Below are positions 43,930 through 51,487 of a stretch of DNA of 64,000 bases, in pieces. Origin of the DNA: B10-G9 sp963712165. GTDB taxonomy: Bacteria; Chloroflexota; Anaerolineae; Anaerolineales; UBA11858. A model generated the notes under the pieces. The model made no database searches, had not been told where the DNA came from, and worked only from the letters and a program-made list of their open reading frames with translations. The stretch covers positions 310,001-374,000 of the forward strand of contig CAVQGY010000003.1 in assembly GCA_963712165.1 (NCBI GenBank), written 5' to 3'. The position numbers and the translations under genes were made by a program. The first letter of the stretch is position 1. The number at the start of each line of letters is the position of its first letter.

Positions 43930-44868
43930 ATGGCACAGGAACAGGAAATTCAACAACACGAGGAACAGGTAGAGAAAAAGGGTGGTGGCTGTTTCAGCCC
44001 CGGTTGTTTGGTAGTGGTTCTAGCAGCTTTGGGCCTGATCTATTATGGCTTTGTAATGCCCGGAAAGGAACTGCCGGTGATCAGCCTGGCCGCAGAATTG
44101 ATCCCTGTGCACCTGCCCATTCCGGGTTTTGAACATGGGATCCCCAATACACTTCCAACGGCTATGGCCACTTCTTTATTATTGATCATCATTGCCTTGT
44201 TTTATCATCGAGCAGTGAAAAAAGCCGAAAGGACTGGCGTTGAAAGCCGCTTCCTGATCGCCATGGATGCGATATATGAAGGTGTGTTCTCATTTGTAGC
44301 AACGACCGTCAGCAAAGAGAAGGCCACTATATTCTTCCCGCTTATCGGTTCTTTCTTTTTCTTTATATTGTTTTCTAACTGGTCTGGTCTGCTTCCAGGA
44401 ATGGGATCAATAGGTATCTGGGCAGAACATCATGGTCACTTAGAGTTAGTACCGATTTTCCGATCTCCAACTGCTGATTTGAGCACAACTATTGGTCTCG
44501 CGTTGATCACTCAGGTGACAGCCCAGTATTATGGCTTTAAATTCCAGGGCAGAAAATACCTTAAAAAATATTTCAACTTCAGCGCGGATCCAGATAGCGG
44601 TTTTCTCAAGCCGTTGTTAGCGGGTGCGAATGGATTTGCAGGTCTGCTAGAGCTGATGGGCGAATTCATCAAGGTGATTTCATTTGGTTTCCGTTTATTT
44701 GGTAATGTCTTCGCTGGAGAAGTGCTCTTGATGGTGATCAGTTTCCTGACAGCTTTCCTGGTCGTGGACGTATTCATCGCCTTGGAATTATTTGTTGGCG
44801 CTATCCAGGCGTTAATCTTTTCCATCCTATCGCTGATTTTCTATCAGATGGCAACACAACATCATTAG
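43930..44868 (+). CDS. atpB: ATP synthase F0 subunit a
   Basis: 312 residues. The essential arginine of the proton path lies in ISFGFRLFGNVFAGEVLL; the following helix ends LELFVGAIQALIFSILSLIF, the standard end. LLELMGEFIKVISFG matches the stator helix. The N-terminal region is longer than in E. coli, with a soluble acidic stretch and the GCFSPGCLVVV segment before the first helix. HLELVPIFRSPTADLSTTIGLAL is the conserved entry half-channel region. Together with atpE it forms the proton-translocating unit. Confidence 0.95.
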   Translation: MAQEQEIQQHEEQVEKKGGGCFSPGCLVVVLAALGLIYYGFVMPGKELPVISLAAELIPVHLPIPGFEHGIPNTLPTAMATSLLLIIIALFYHRAVKKAERTGVESRFLIAMDAIYEGVFSFVATTVSKEKATIFFPLIGSFFFFILFSNWSGLLPGMGSIGIWAEHHGHLELVPIFRSPTADLSTTIGLALITQVTAQYYGFKFQGRKYLKKYFNFSADPDSGFLKPLLAGANGFAGLLELMGEFIKVISFGFRLFGNVFAGEVLLMVISFLTAFLVVDVFIALELFVGAIQALIFSILSLIFYQMATQHH

Positions 44869-44901
44869 TAATTAAACTCAAGATTTAGAAGGAGAAACTG
44901 C

Positions 44902-45150
44902 ATGTCGTATGAAGCCGCAACTCAAATAGCCGCAGCCCTGGCAATAGGTCTGGGATCCCTGGGTCCTGGGATCGGTATTGGTCTACTGGCTGCCAAAGCC
45001 ATGGAGGCTGTTGGAAGAAATCCAGAAGCCTCTGGTGACGTTCTAACCAATATGATCCTGGCCATCGCATTTGCTGAGGCAATCGCGATCTATGCCCTGG
45101 TTGTAGCACTGGCAATTAAGTTCGTGCCTGTTACACCCCTGGTAGGATAA
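44902..45150 (+). CDS. atpE: ATP synthase F0 subunit c
   Basis: 82 residues, two helices joined by the loop GRNPEAS. The ion-binding carboxylate is the Glu in AIAFAEAIAIYALV. Sodium-type rings carry a Gln in helix 1 (P-G-x-G-Q) and Glu-Ser in helix 2; here these read PGIGIG and EA, so a proton ring is predicted. AGAAGGAG before the ATG. Ends 13 bases before the next gene. Confidence 0.96.
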   Translation: MSYEAATQIAAALAIGLGSLGPGIGIGLLAAKAMEAVGRNPEASGDVLTNMILAIAFAEAIAIYALVVALAIKFVPVTPLVG

Positions 45151-45163
45151 TAAGGAGGAAACC

Positions 45164-45901
45164 GTGGGTGAAGCATTAGGAGCCATGGGAATCAATGGCC
45201 CGTTTTTGATATCCCAAATCGTCAATTTCCTGGTGATGTTTGGCCTTTTAACTGTCCTCCTCTGGAAACCTGCCAAGAAGAGATTGGATGAACGACAGGC
45301 ATTACTCCAGAAGCAAGTCGAGGATACTGAGGCCGCAGCGCAGGAACGAGAGAAAATCGGACTGGAGCGAGAAGCAGTCCTGGCCGAAGCTAAAAAAGAG
45401 GCTGACAAGATCATCGCCCAGGCTCAGGAACGAGTCGAGTCTATCAAAGCCAGCGCCCAGGAAGATGCCAAAGGCATTCTTCAAAAGGCCCGGGAAGATG
45501 CCAAACAAGAGGAACTCAATCTGCTGAAAGGCGTTCGTGATCAGGTTGGCGTTCTGGCAATTGCAGCGACACAGAAGTTGCTGGGTACGGCCCTGGATGA
45601 GAAAAAGCAGAAAGCTCTGGTGGATGAGTTCTTCTCCGGTGTGAAGTCCGGAAAGATCGTTGTCCTTGAAGGAGAGAAATTTGATGGCGAGGTTGCTGTA
45701 GTAACCAGCGCCCTGCCACTAAATAAGAAGGAACAAGAGGTCGTTACCAAGGATATCCTCAAACGGTCATCAAAGGACCTGGAAGTTACTTTTGAGGTCG
45801 ATCCCAATTTATTGGGCGGCTTGACCATTCGGGTTGGGGATAAGATGGTTGACCATTCTGTTTTAGCCCAGCTGACTGGCATGCGAGCGCTATTTAGTTA
45901 A
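45164..45901 (+). CDS. atpFH: ATP synthase subunit b fused to delta C-terminal domain
   Basis: 245 residues in one open frame. Residues 1-170 are a b subunit: one membrane helix (IVNFLVMFGLLTVLLW), then a long charged coiled coil, ending VLAIAATQKLLGTALDEKKQKALVDEFF as typical b tails do. From about residue 185 the sequence becomes the delta C-terminal domain: VTSALPLNKKEQEVV...VTFEVDPNLLGGLTIRVGDKMVDHSVLAQL. The delta N-terminal helical domain, which binds the F1 alpha subunits, is missing. GTG start after AAGGAGG. F1 genes do not follow; a terminator and murE do. Related b-delta fusions are known in mycobacteria, but there the delta part is fuller. Confidence 0.88.
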   Translation: MGEALGAMGINGPFLISQIVNFLVMFGLLTVLLWKPAKKRLDERQALLQKQVEDTEAAAQEREKIGLEREAVLAEAKKEADKIIAQAQERVESIKASAQEDAKGILQKAREDAKQEELNLLKGVRDQVGVLAIAATQKLLGTALDEKKQKALVDEFFSGVKSGKIVVLEGEKFDGEVAVVTSALPLNKKEQEVVTKDILKRSSKDLEVTFEVDPNLLGGLTIRVGDKMVDHSVLAQLTGMRALFS

Positions 45902-45930
45902 TCATACGGCAGTTTTTCTGGTGTACAATA

Positions 45931-45966
45931 AAAAACGCCCAGGATGTGAATCCGGGCGTTTTTCTC
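45931..45966 (+). terminator. Rho-independent terminator of the F0 operon
   Basis: AAAAACGCCC (45931-45940) pairs with GGGCGTTTTT (45954-45963), with an inner GGAT/ATCC pairing, then TTCTC. It ends the atp operon with only F0 genes. Confidence 0.92.
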
Positions 45967-45992
45967 ATCAGTGACTGGCCAGGAGAGTCCAA

Positions 45993-47555
45993 TTGGATTT
46001 ACTTGATTTATTCCAGGAGATCAACACCCTTAACACTCTGCCAGAGTTAGCGGTAGAGATCAAGGGTATCTGCATTGATTCCAGGAAAGTCCAGGAAGGG
46101 GATCTGTTTGTTGCCTTGTTGGGAACAAAGGTCGACGGCCATGACTATATAGAAGCTGCAGCGGTAGCCGGTGCGGGGGCCGTGCTGGGCACAAATCCCT
46201 GGAGTGACTTCAGCGACCTGGGTCTGCCCTATCTGCAGGTAGAAGATGCAAGAGAGGCTCTGGCTGCCTTATCCGCAGCCTGGTATGGGTATCCTTCTCG
46301 ACAGCTTTTACTGATCGGCGTCACCGGAACGGATGGAAAGACCACCACCGCTAACCTCATCTTCCAGATTTTGAAAGCCGCGAATCTAAACGCAGGACTG
46401 ATCTCAACGGTAAATGCCGTTATTGGTGAGCGAGTCCTGGATACGGGCTTTCATGTCACGACTCCGGAAGCTATGGATGTTCAGTTTTACCTGTCCGAGA
46501 TGGTCAAGGCAGGGATCAGCCATGTTGTGCTGGAAGCTACCTCACATGGATTGGCCCAGAAGCGGGTCGACGCCTGTGAATTTGATATTGGAGTTGTCAC
46601 CAATATCACTCATGAACATCTGGATTATCACGGTGATTATCAGGGCTACCTGGCGGCTAAGGGGGAGCTCTTCAGGCTGGTTTCTAAGACCTCAGATAAA
46701 CCTCTATCTGTTAACCGAATAGGAGTGCTGAATAAAGATGACCGTTCCTTCCCAGCTCTCAAAAGTACCCTGAAGGATCTGGACCTGAAAGAGGTCAGTT
46801 ACGGCCTGTCAGGACCGGTGGATTTCCTGGCTGAGGCAGTCCGCTCGAGTCTGGACGGGATCCATTTTCAGGTCACTGGCCAGGGGGAGGTGGAGACTTT
46901 CTTCACGAATTTATGGGGAGATTATAATGTGTCCAACTGCCTGGCGGCAATTTCCGCCTGCAGGGCTGGCTTAGGATTGGATTGGAAAGTGATCCAGGCA
47001 GGCATAAGAAACCTGAATGGAATCCCGGGCCGGATGGAGAACCTGGACCTGGGACAGGATTTCCTGGCCATCGTAGATTTTGCGCATACGCCTAACGCGC
47101 TCAAGAGGGCTCTGACCTCTGCAAGGGAACTAACATCAGGGAGAGTGATCGCAGTGTTTGGATCAGCGGGATTGCGGGATAAAGAGAAGCGGCGTTTGAT
47201 GGCGGGGGTTTCGGCTGAGTTGGCGGATCTGACCATCCTCACTGCTGAGGACCCACGCACAGAATCTCTGGGGGATATCCTGATCGAGATGGCTCAAGGG
47301 GCGGAAGCGACGGGGGGAGTTGAGGGGGAAAATGTTTGGCGTATCCAAGACCGGGGGCAGGCAATCAGGCGAGCACTGGATCTGGCCCAAGCGGGAGATG
47401 TGGTCATGATCTGTGGGAAAGGCCATGAGCAGTCGATGTGTTTTGGCGAGGTCGAGTATCCCTGGGATGACCGGATTGCGACCCGGGCAGCCCTGGCTGA
47501 GCTTCTGGGCCAGAAGGGGCCGGAGATGCCCCATCTTCCAACTGCGCCCGGATAA
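45993..47555 (+). CDS. murE: UDP-N-acetylmuramyl-tripeptide synthetase (MurE-type Mur ligase)
   Basis: 520 residues. Adds the third amino acid to UDP-MurNAc-L-Ala-D-Glu in peptidoglycan synthesis. N-terminal UDP domain DSRKVQEGDLFVALLGTKVDGHDYI; ATP loop GVTGTDGKTTTANLI; HVVLEATSHGLAQKR; the carbamoylated-Lys region DYHGDYQGYLAAKGELF; and FGSAGLRDKEKR. The amino-acid selecting motif, DNPR in meso-diaminopimelate enzymes, is here EDPRTES, keeping Arg but with Glu-Asp for Asp-Asn. So the third residue is not certain (diaminopimelate likely, ornithine possible). TTG start after AGGAGAG. Transcribed after the F0 terminator. Confidence 0.88.
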   Translation: MDLLDLFQEINTLNTLPELAVEIKGICIDSRKVQEGDLFVALLGTKVDGHDYIEAAAVAGAGAVLGTNPWSDFSDLGLPYLQVEDAREALAALSAAWYGYPSRQLLLIGVTGTDGKTTTANLIFQILKAANLNAGLISTVNAVIGERVLDTGFHVTTPEAMDVQFYLSEMVKAGISHVVLEATSHGLAQKRVDACEFDIGVVTNITHEHLDYHGDYQGYLAAKGELFRLVSKTSDKPLSVNRIGVLNKDDRSFPALKSTLKDLDLKEVSYGLSGPVDFLAEAVRSSLDGIHFQVTGQGEVETFFTNLWGDYNVSNCLAAISACRAGLGLDWKVIQAGIRNLNGIPGRMENLDLGQDFLAIVDFAHTPNALKRALTSARELTSGRVIAVFGSAGLRDKEKRRLMAGVSAELADLTILTAEDPRTESLGDILIEMAQGAEATGGVEGENVWRIQDRGQAIRRALDLAQAGDVVMICGKGHEQSMCFGEVEYPWDDRIATRAALAELLGQKGPEMPHLPTAPG

Positions 47556-47591
47556 AGATCCCAATCTAAATATATTTCATCTATAGCAAAT

Positions 47592-47627
47592 CCATCTATT
47601 GACAAAATGCAGATAGATGGTTATACT
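47592..47627 (+). promoter_or_regulatory. PadR promoter with inverted-repeat operator
   Basis: TTGACA (47599-47604), 17 bases, TATACT (47622-47627). Eight-base inverted arms CCATCTAT (47592-47599) and ATAGATGG (47613-47620) bracket the -35 box and the spacer, 13 bases apart, where a bound repressor would block RNA polymerase. PadR regulators commonly bind their own promoters, so autoregulation is the simplest reading. Confidence 0.8.
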
Positions 47628-47666
47628 GCAGCTGTTGATCCAATTCAGGGCTGACAGGGAGGTATT

Positions 47667-48056
47667 ATGCCAGGAAGACGCAGAGGTGAAGCCGGTTGTG
47701 CCGGCCCGCGGCGCAGGCGGGGAATGCGCTTGGTCCTCCGGCCGGCGCTGTTAGTGCTGCTTGCCGAGGCAGATTCACATGGGTATGAATTGATCGATCA
47801 ATTGGATCAGTTAGGGTTTGATGCTGGCTCATTGGATTCAAGCATTATTTACCGTGATCTGCGGGATATGGAAGAGATGGGTCTGATCCAGTCCACCTGG
47901 GATGAAGAGAGCAAAGGCCCTAAGAGGCGCGTGTACCAGATCAAAGAAGAAGGTTTGGACCGGCTCGGAGGCTGGTTGGTAAGCTTAGCGCATTTTCAAG
48001 AACAGATCGATGTCCTTCAAAAACGTTATAAGAATTTATCAAATCAAGAGGAGTAA
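47667..48056 (+). CDS. PadR family transcriptional regulator
   Basis: 129 residues. Winged-helix domain: LRPALLVLLAEADSHGYELIDQL, IIYRDLRDMEEMGLIQSTWDE and PKRRVYQIKEEGLDRL, the classical PadR signature, then a helical dimerisation tail. The N-terminus is Arg/Gly-rich with a Cys (GEAGCAGPRRRRGMR) and may not be part of the fold; an ATG at MRLVLRP is a second possible start. It leads a five-gene Fe-S cluster ending at 50707, and probably represses it through the operator at 47592. Confidence 0.9.
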   Translation: MPGRRRGEAGCAGPRRRRGMRLVLRPALLVLLAEADSHGYELIDQLDQLGFDAGSLDSSIIYRDLRDMEEMGLIQSTWDEESKGPKRRVYQIKEEGLDRLGGWLVSLAHFQEQIDVLQKRYKNLSNQEE

Positions 48057-48058
48057 AG

Positions 48059-48493
48059 ATGAAAATCGCCATTTCAGCAAATACAGGGGACCCAGGGGCA
48101 GAGTTCAGTGCCCGATTCGGTCGCTGTAGACATTTTTTGATCACTGACACGGATCTCGAAGATTGGCAAGAAGTGGAAAATCCTGCGATTGATGCCCAGG
48201 GTGGGGCGGGGACGCAGGTCGTTCAACTTCTGGCCAATCTGGGTGTGGAATGCGTGATCAGCGGGCGTTATGGCCCGAACGCCTATGAAGCCCTGCAAGC
48301 AGCAGGGATGAAAGCCTATCTGGCCAGCTCAGGGTCTCCCCGGGGATTGGCAGGGGATTGCCAGGCCGGGCGCCTAAAAACGGCATCGGGTCCAACTGGA
48401 CGTGGATTTCATGGTGCAGGCCAGGGAAGAGGCCGCGGTCAAGGCGGCCGAGGTCAGGGAGCCCAGGGCGGTCGTGGACAGGGCGGACGGTGA
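48059..48493 (+). CDS. NifX/NifB-type (dinitrogenase cofactor-binding fold) protein with Gly-Arg tail
   Basis: 144 residues. The first 110 match the small NifX/NafY/MTH1175 fold: MKIAISANTGD, ARFGRCRHFLITD and NLGVECVISGRYGPNAYEAL. Proteins with this fold bind iron-molybdenum or iron-sulfur clusters. The C-terminal 35 residues are Gly/Arg/Gln-rich (GRGRGQGGRGQGAQGGRG) and probably disordered. No nif or nitrogenase genes are near, so nitrogen fixation is not implied. AAGAGGAG before the ATG; followed at 12 bases by the first ATPase. Confidence 0.82.
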   Translation: MKIAISANTGDPGAEFSARFGRCRHFLITDTDLEDWQEVENPAIDAQGGAGTQVVQLLANLGVECVISGRYGPNAYEALQAAGMKAYLASSGSPRGLAGDCQAGRLKTASGPTGRGFHGAGQGRGRGQGGRGQGAQGGRGQGGR

Positions 48494-48504
48494 CAGGGTG
48501 GACA

Positions 48505-49374
48505 ATGGTAATCGCGGTTGCTAGTGGCAAGGGAGGTACAGGGAAGACCACAATAGCTGTTTCCCTGGCTCGATTCCTGGCACAGCAGGCATCGGTCCCG
48601 GTGCTGCTCAGCGACGCGGATGTTGAAGCCCCCAATGCCCATCTGTTTTTAAAGCCGCGCTTTACGCGTCATAGTTCTGTGGATCTCTACATACCTCAGG
48701 TGGATCAGGAACGCTGTAACGGATGTGGGATCTGCGCTGATGTCTGTCAGTTTAACGCGATCGTTCTGTTAAAGGATAAGCCTAAAGTGTTCCCGTCCTT
48801 GTGCCACGGCTGCGGCAGCTGTACCCTGCAGTGTCCTGAGGGGGCCATCCAGGAAATCGCTTATTCAATAGGTAGGTTGGAGCGAGGGACTAGCTCGGAT
48901 GGTCTTTTCATGCGCCATGGACTCCTCAATGAAGGGGAGCCGATGGCTGTACCGGTGATCGCGGAGTTGAAAAAATGGGGAAAAGAGGATCCAGCAGCTG
49001 TGGAGATCATAGATTCTCCTCCTGGCGCTTCCTGCCCTGTGGTAGAGGCTCTTCGAGGCGCAGATTTTGTTCTGCTGGTCACTGAACCCACTCCTTTTGG
49101 TTTGCATGATCTGAAGCAGGCGCTGCAAGTCACCCGGGAGTTGGGCTTGAGGGCCGGAGTGATCGTCAACCGAGTAGGTCTGGGTGAAGCCGATATTCAG
49201 GGCTTTTGCCTGGAGCAGGGAGTACCAGTCCTGATGGAAATTCCATTGGATAGGAAGATAGGCGAGGGTTTGGCCCGCGGCAAAGGCCTGCTGGAGATCG
49301 ACCCTGGATACCGCGCTCAATTTGCTGATCTCTGGGCCAGTATTCAAGATGCTTCCCGGGAGGTGATGTCATGA
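48505..49374 (+). CDS. MinD/Mrp-type ATPase with ferredoxin insert, copy 1
   Basis: 289 residues. Deviant Walker A SGKGGTGKTT (7-16). Inserted from C71 are two 4Fe-4S motifs: CNGCGICADVCQFNAI and CHGCGSCTLQCPEGAI. The Walker B/switch region is IIDSPPGASCPVVEAL with a Cys after the PPG, a feature of this group. Such paired ferredoxin-ATPases are thought to handle Fe-S clusters, energised by ATP. The start at 48505 is inside an open frame that begins earlier in a different frame from the preceding gene; the upstream part is not coding. Overlaps copy 2 by four bases. Confidence 0.88.
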   Translation: MVIAVASGKGGTGKTTIAVSLARFLAQQASVPVLLSDADVEAPNAHLFLKPRFTRHSSVDLYIPQVDQERCNGCGICADVCQFNAIVLLKDKPKVFPSLCHGCGSCTLQCPEGAIQEIAYSIGRLERGTSSDGLFMRHGLLNEGEPMAVPVIAELKKWGKEDPAAVEIIDSPPGASCPVVEALRGADFVLLVTEPTPFGLHDLKQALQVTRELGLRAGVIVNRVGLGEADIQGFCLEQGVPVLMEIPLDRKIGEGLARGKGLLEIDPGYRAQFADLWASIQDASREVMS

Positions 49375-50285
49375 AACAAATGGTCATCCTGAGTGGGAAG
49401 GGGGGAACTGGTAAAACCAGCCTGAGCGCAGCTTTTGCTCATCTGGCTGGAACGGCTGGGAAAAATGTCCTGGTAGATGCCGATGTGGATGCTGCCAATC
49501 TGGAGCTGCTCTTAAAAGCCCAGCGTGCCCAAGAAGAAGCCTTCATGGGTGGCTCGATCGCCCTGATCGACCAGGAGCGCTGTACGGGTTGTGGCACATG
49601 CCAGGAGGTCTGCCGGTTTGATGCTATCTCCCAGGACAAGGGAAAATTCTTGATCGATCCTGTGGCCTGTGATGGCTGTGCGGCCTGTGTTTATGCCTGC
49701 TCGGAAGAAGCCATCGCGATGGAAAAACAGCAAGCTGGGGAGTGGTATATCTCTGAGACGGATTTCGGTCTTTTCTACCATGCCCATCTCTTCCCGGCCC
49801 AGGAAAATTCAGGGAAACTGGTCGCTCTGATCAAACGTCACGCGCAACAGGCTTTGGAAGAGATGGAAGGGGATCTGATGTTGGTGGATGGCCCTCCTGG
49901 GATTGGCTGTCCGGTGATCTCAGCCATCTCCGGGGCTGATGTCGTCCTGGTCGTCACCGAACCGTCCCTGGCCGGCATCCATGACCTGGAGCGAGTCCTG
50001 CGGACAGTAGATTATTTTCAAGTCCCTGCCTGGGTCTGTATTAACAAAGCGGACCTGTATCCTGAAGGGGCGGGGCGGATCAAAGATCTTTGCCGGGATC
50101 TGGGGATCACTTTATTAGGAGAGATTCCCTATGACCTGACCATCCCGCGTGCCATGAGCGCGGGGGAACCGGTCACCTCTTTTGAGCCCGATTCAGATGT
50201 ATCCTGCCAGATAGGCCTGATCTGGGAGAAGGTCCAGAACGAATTAGAGAAACTGGGCAGTGCAGGACACTTGATCCAGATCTAA
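49371..50285 (+). CDS. MinD/Mrp-type ATPase with ferredoxin insert, copy 2
   Basis: 304 residues, paralogue of the preceding gene. Walker A SGKGGTGKTS at 8-17; cluster motifs CTGCGTCQEVCRFDAI (from C71) and CDGCAACVYACSEEAI; VDGPPGIGCPVISAI with the PPG-x2-C pattern. The pair probably forms a heterodimer around a shared cluster, as inference. Four-base overlap with copy 1 gives tight coupling. C-terminal half is the MinD-like fold with NKADLYPEGAGRI. Confidence 0.88.
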   Translation: MKQMVILSGKGGTGKTSLSAAFAHLAGTAGKNVLVDADVDAANLELLLKAQRAQEEAFMGGSIALIDQERCTGCGTCQEVCRFDAISQDKGKFLIDPVACDGCAACVYACSEEAIAMEKQQAGEWYISETDFGLFYHAHLFPAQENSGKLVALIKRHAQQALEEMEGDLMLVDGPPGIGCPVISAISGADVVLVVTEPSLAGIHDLERVLRTVDYFQVPAWVCINKADLYPEGAGRIKDLCRDLGITLLGEIPYDLTIPRAMSAGEPVTSFEPDSDVSCQIGLIWEKVQNELEKLGSAGHLIQI

Positions 50286-50320
50286 AGAAGAATATTGATT
50301 AATCGGAAAGGAGAAAGCAG

Positions 50321-50707
50321 ATGCTTATCGCGGTATCAGCAGAAACGAATCAAGGAGTAGAGAGTCAGGTTGCACATCATTTTGGGCGCTGTCCTTTTTT
50401 TGCTCTGGTCCAGGTGGAAGGGAATGAGATCCAGTCTGTCAGGATGATCGAAAATCCCTTTTATGCGGCCCATCAGCCAGGGCAGGTGCCTGGCTTCATC
50501 AAGGAGCAGGAGGCGGATGTCATGCTCAGCGGGGGAATGGGTGGCAGGGCGATCCAATTCTTCACCCAGTTTGGGATCGAAGCGGCAACGGGCGCTACGG
50601 GTACTGTGGCAGAGGCGGTCGGGTGTTATCTGGAAGGAAAGATCAAAGGCGCGTCCTCCTGCGCGGAGAGTGAGGCTCACGGCCACGGAGACCACCACCA
50701 TCATTAG
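50321..50707 (+). CDS. NifX/NifB-type protein with His-rich tail
   Basis: 128 residues. Second copy of the NifX-like fold: MLIAVSAETNQGVESQVAHHFGRCPFFALV, QEADVMLSGGMGGRAIQFF and TGATGTVAEAVGCYLEGK. The end is His-rich (EAHGHGDHHHH), a likely metal-binding tail, in place of the Gly/Arg tail of its partner at 48059. With the PadR gene and the two ferredoxin-ATPases it closes a five-gene Fe-S cluster operon. Confidence 0.85.
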   Translation: MLIAVSAETNQGVESQVAHHFGRCPFFALVQVEGNEIQSVRMIENPFYAAHQPGQVPGFIKEQEADVMLSGGMGGRAIQFFTQFGIEAATGATGTVAEAVGCYLEGKIKGASSCAESEAHGHGDHHHH

Positions 50708-50742
50708 AATTTCTTGGCTTGAATCCTTTTTCTAAGGAAGGC

Positions 50743-51360
50743 TCATCCCTTTTCCTCCAGCTGTCCCGCAATCTCAAAGACACAGGGGGAGAAGGGATTA
50801 TTTCCAAAGGTCCTTTTTTGACTCAAGACCAGCTCGCTCCCCAATAATTCCCAGAGCATGATTTGATCCAGCTTACAGAGGGCGGGATGGGTTTGAGCCA
50901 GATCCCGGTAGGGACAATGGCGCAGTTCGACCCGGGGACCCTGAGGGCGGGCTTCCCAGCTGGCATGGTAATGCATGGTATTGAGGAATTCCACTGCTTC
51001 GTTAAAACGCTGGACCCGGATCCTTTTACCCTCAATCTTTCCCTGGATCAGATCTTCAGCTATTTGTGTTAGAAGATGATCCAGGTTTTCAGAATCATCC
51101 ATCCCAGCCAGGAAAGCTCCCAGGAGGGGAATCAAGTTATCCCCCAGGCTGAATGAAGTCAGGGTGTAAAGCAGGATAGGTCTGCCAACGCCTCCAGCGG
51201 GGCGTTTTCCCGATACAAGTACAAAACCCTCTTCTACCAAAATATCCAGGTGATAACGGATATTCGCCGTGGTCATCTCCAGATAGCGGCTGATCTCACC
51301 TGCGCTGGAAGGTGGGTGGCTCTCCAGATAGGAGAGGATCCGCTCCCGTGTGATCTGCAT
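50743..51360 (-). CDS. Winged-helix regulator, possible Fe-S sensor
   Basis: 205 residues. The N-terminal 65 residues form an ArsR/DeoR-like winged helix (RERILSYLESHPPSSAGEISRYLEM and TTANIRYHLDILVEEGFV, then a basic wing GKRPAGGVGRP). The C-terminal part carries C149, C162 and C193, with C149 and C162 exactly 12 residues apart as in the SufR-type cluster ligand pattern (C-x12-C); C193 follows after 30. The fourth ligand, if any, could be a His such as H148. It starts at 51360, divergent from nuoB, and the operator-like palindrome between them lies just upstream of its ATG. Confidence 0.75.
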   Translation of the reverse strand: MQITRERILSYLESHPPSSAGEISRYLEMTTANIRYHLDILVEEGFVLVSGKRPAGGVGRPILLYTLTSFSLGDNLIPLLGAFLAGMDDSENLDHLLTQIAEDLIQGKIEGKRIRVQRFNEAVEFLNTMHYHASWEARPQGPRVELRHCPYRDLAQTHPALCKLDQIMLWELLGSELVLSQKRTFGNNPFSPCVFEIAGQLEEKG

Positions 51361-51388
51361 GGGATAAGTATACCATTCAAGATTGATA

Positions 51389-51408
51389 AAACAAAAAAAA
51401 TTTTGTTT
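51389..51408. promoter_or_regulatory. Candidate operator between regulator and nuoB
   Basis: Inverted repeat AAACAAAA (51389-51396) and TTTTGTTT (51401-51408) with a four-base A spacer, 10 bases upstream of the nuoB -35 box and 29 bases from the regulator's start. The A/T-rich centre alone could be chance; the GTTT/AAAC ends make it more specific. Confidence 0.45.
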
Positions 51409-51417
51409 AAATAATGA

Positions 51418-51447
51418 TTGACAGGGACTGGAGAGGAGCAATATAAT
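51418..51447 (+). promoter_or_regulatory. Promoter of nuoB-nuoCD-nuoI operon
   Basis: TTGACA (51418-51423), 18 bases, TATAAT (51442-51447): full consensus hexamers with one extra spacer base, about 40 bases before the nuoB start. Confidence 0.88.
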
Positions 51448-51487
51448 ATGGGGGTTGAGTTTTTTTTCACCAAGAGGAGTGTTCTTG

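Noticed and set aside
48358..48504. A longer N-terminus for the first ferredoxin-ATPase
   Set aside because: That frame overlaps the NifX gene in another frame, is very Arg/Trp-rich, and the protein fold begins at the ATG at 48505.
48059..50707. A nitrogenase-related cluster
   Set aside because: Only NifX-like folds and generic ferredoxin-ATPases are present; no nifH, nifD, nifK, nifE, nifN or nifB radical-SAM gene was seen.
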